Origin: Christensenella sp. UBA941
GTDB taxonomy: Bacteria > Bacillota > Clostridia > Christensenellales > UBA941
Direction: 5' to 3'
Length of the DNA: 5,629 bases
NCBI GenBank assembly: GCA_002293365.1
Contig: DBDD01000020.1
Location: forward strand, 560-6,188
The notes beneath the pieces were generated by a model. The model was not told the DNA's origin, searched no databases, and saw nothing but the letters and a program-made list of their open reading frames with translations. Below, piece after piece: positions 5,611 through 5,629 of this stretch (position 1 is the stretch's first letter; every line of letters starts with the position of its first letter). Both the position numbers and the translations under genes were made by a program.

Positions 5611-5629
5611 GAACTAGGAATTAGGAATT
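5608..5629 (+). repeat. Tandem TAGGAAY heptamers at the window end (array cut off)
   Basis: TAGGAAC (5608-5614), TAGGAAT (5615-5621) and TAGGAAT (5622-5628) follow each other without a gap, and a further T at 5629 is consistent with a fourth copy. The first TAG is the stop codon of the SwrB-like gene. The sequence ends inside the array, so its full length and nature cannot be seen. Similar AATTAGG-type strings occur in intergenic repeats of some Firmicutes and other bacteria, as I recall them; the identity here is inferred. Confidence 0.65.

Overview
The window is a stretch of a flagellar gene cluster. All seven genes lie on the plus strand, and gaps between them are at most about 70 bases, with two 4-base start/stop overlaps. 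The gene order (flhF, flhG, PilZ protein, sigma-28, DUF342/FapA protein, small charged protein, SwrB/DUF6115-like membrane protein) resembles the distal end of the fla/che operon of Firmicutes. Base composition is mixed to GC-rich, with frequent CGC, GCG and ATA codons. Ribosome binding sites are of the AGGAGG/AGGTGATC type. A motile member of the Clostridia with moderately high GC is the best guess. This rests on gene order and protein style, and no species can be named.

Layout: 1-528 is the 3' part of flhF, cut by the window edge just after where the P-loop should be. 545-1423 is flhG, a MinD-type ATPase. 1478-2143 is a YcgR-type c-di-GMP receptor. 2192-2938 is the flagellar sigma factor, for which a start 12 bases further upstream is possible. 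2939-3008 is the longest gap and holds a bulged hairpin. 3009-4511 is a DUF342/FapA-family protein. 4508-4852 is a small, unrecognised, hydrophilic protein. 4849-5610 is a single-pass membrane protein with a coiled coil, a long acidic linker and a C-terminal HTH-like tail. The last 22 bases are tandem TAGGAAY heptamers that begin inside the last stop codon.

How the genes fit together: FlhF and FlhG set the place and number of flagella. The PilZ protein probably couples c-di-GMP to motor function. Sigma-28 switches on late flagellar genes. The FapA-like and SwrB-like proteins are probably assembly or export accessory factors. The chemotaxis genes that sit between flhG and sigD in Bacillus subtilis are absent here, and the PilZ gene takes that place.

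I found no new defence, mobile or RNA-guided system. The points most worth a second look are an A8 run in the SwrB-like gene where a one-base slip truncates the protein, the heptamer repeat fused to the last stop codon, the uncharacterised small protein, the altered DTPGK motif in FlhF, and the hairpin between the sigma gene and fapA.
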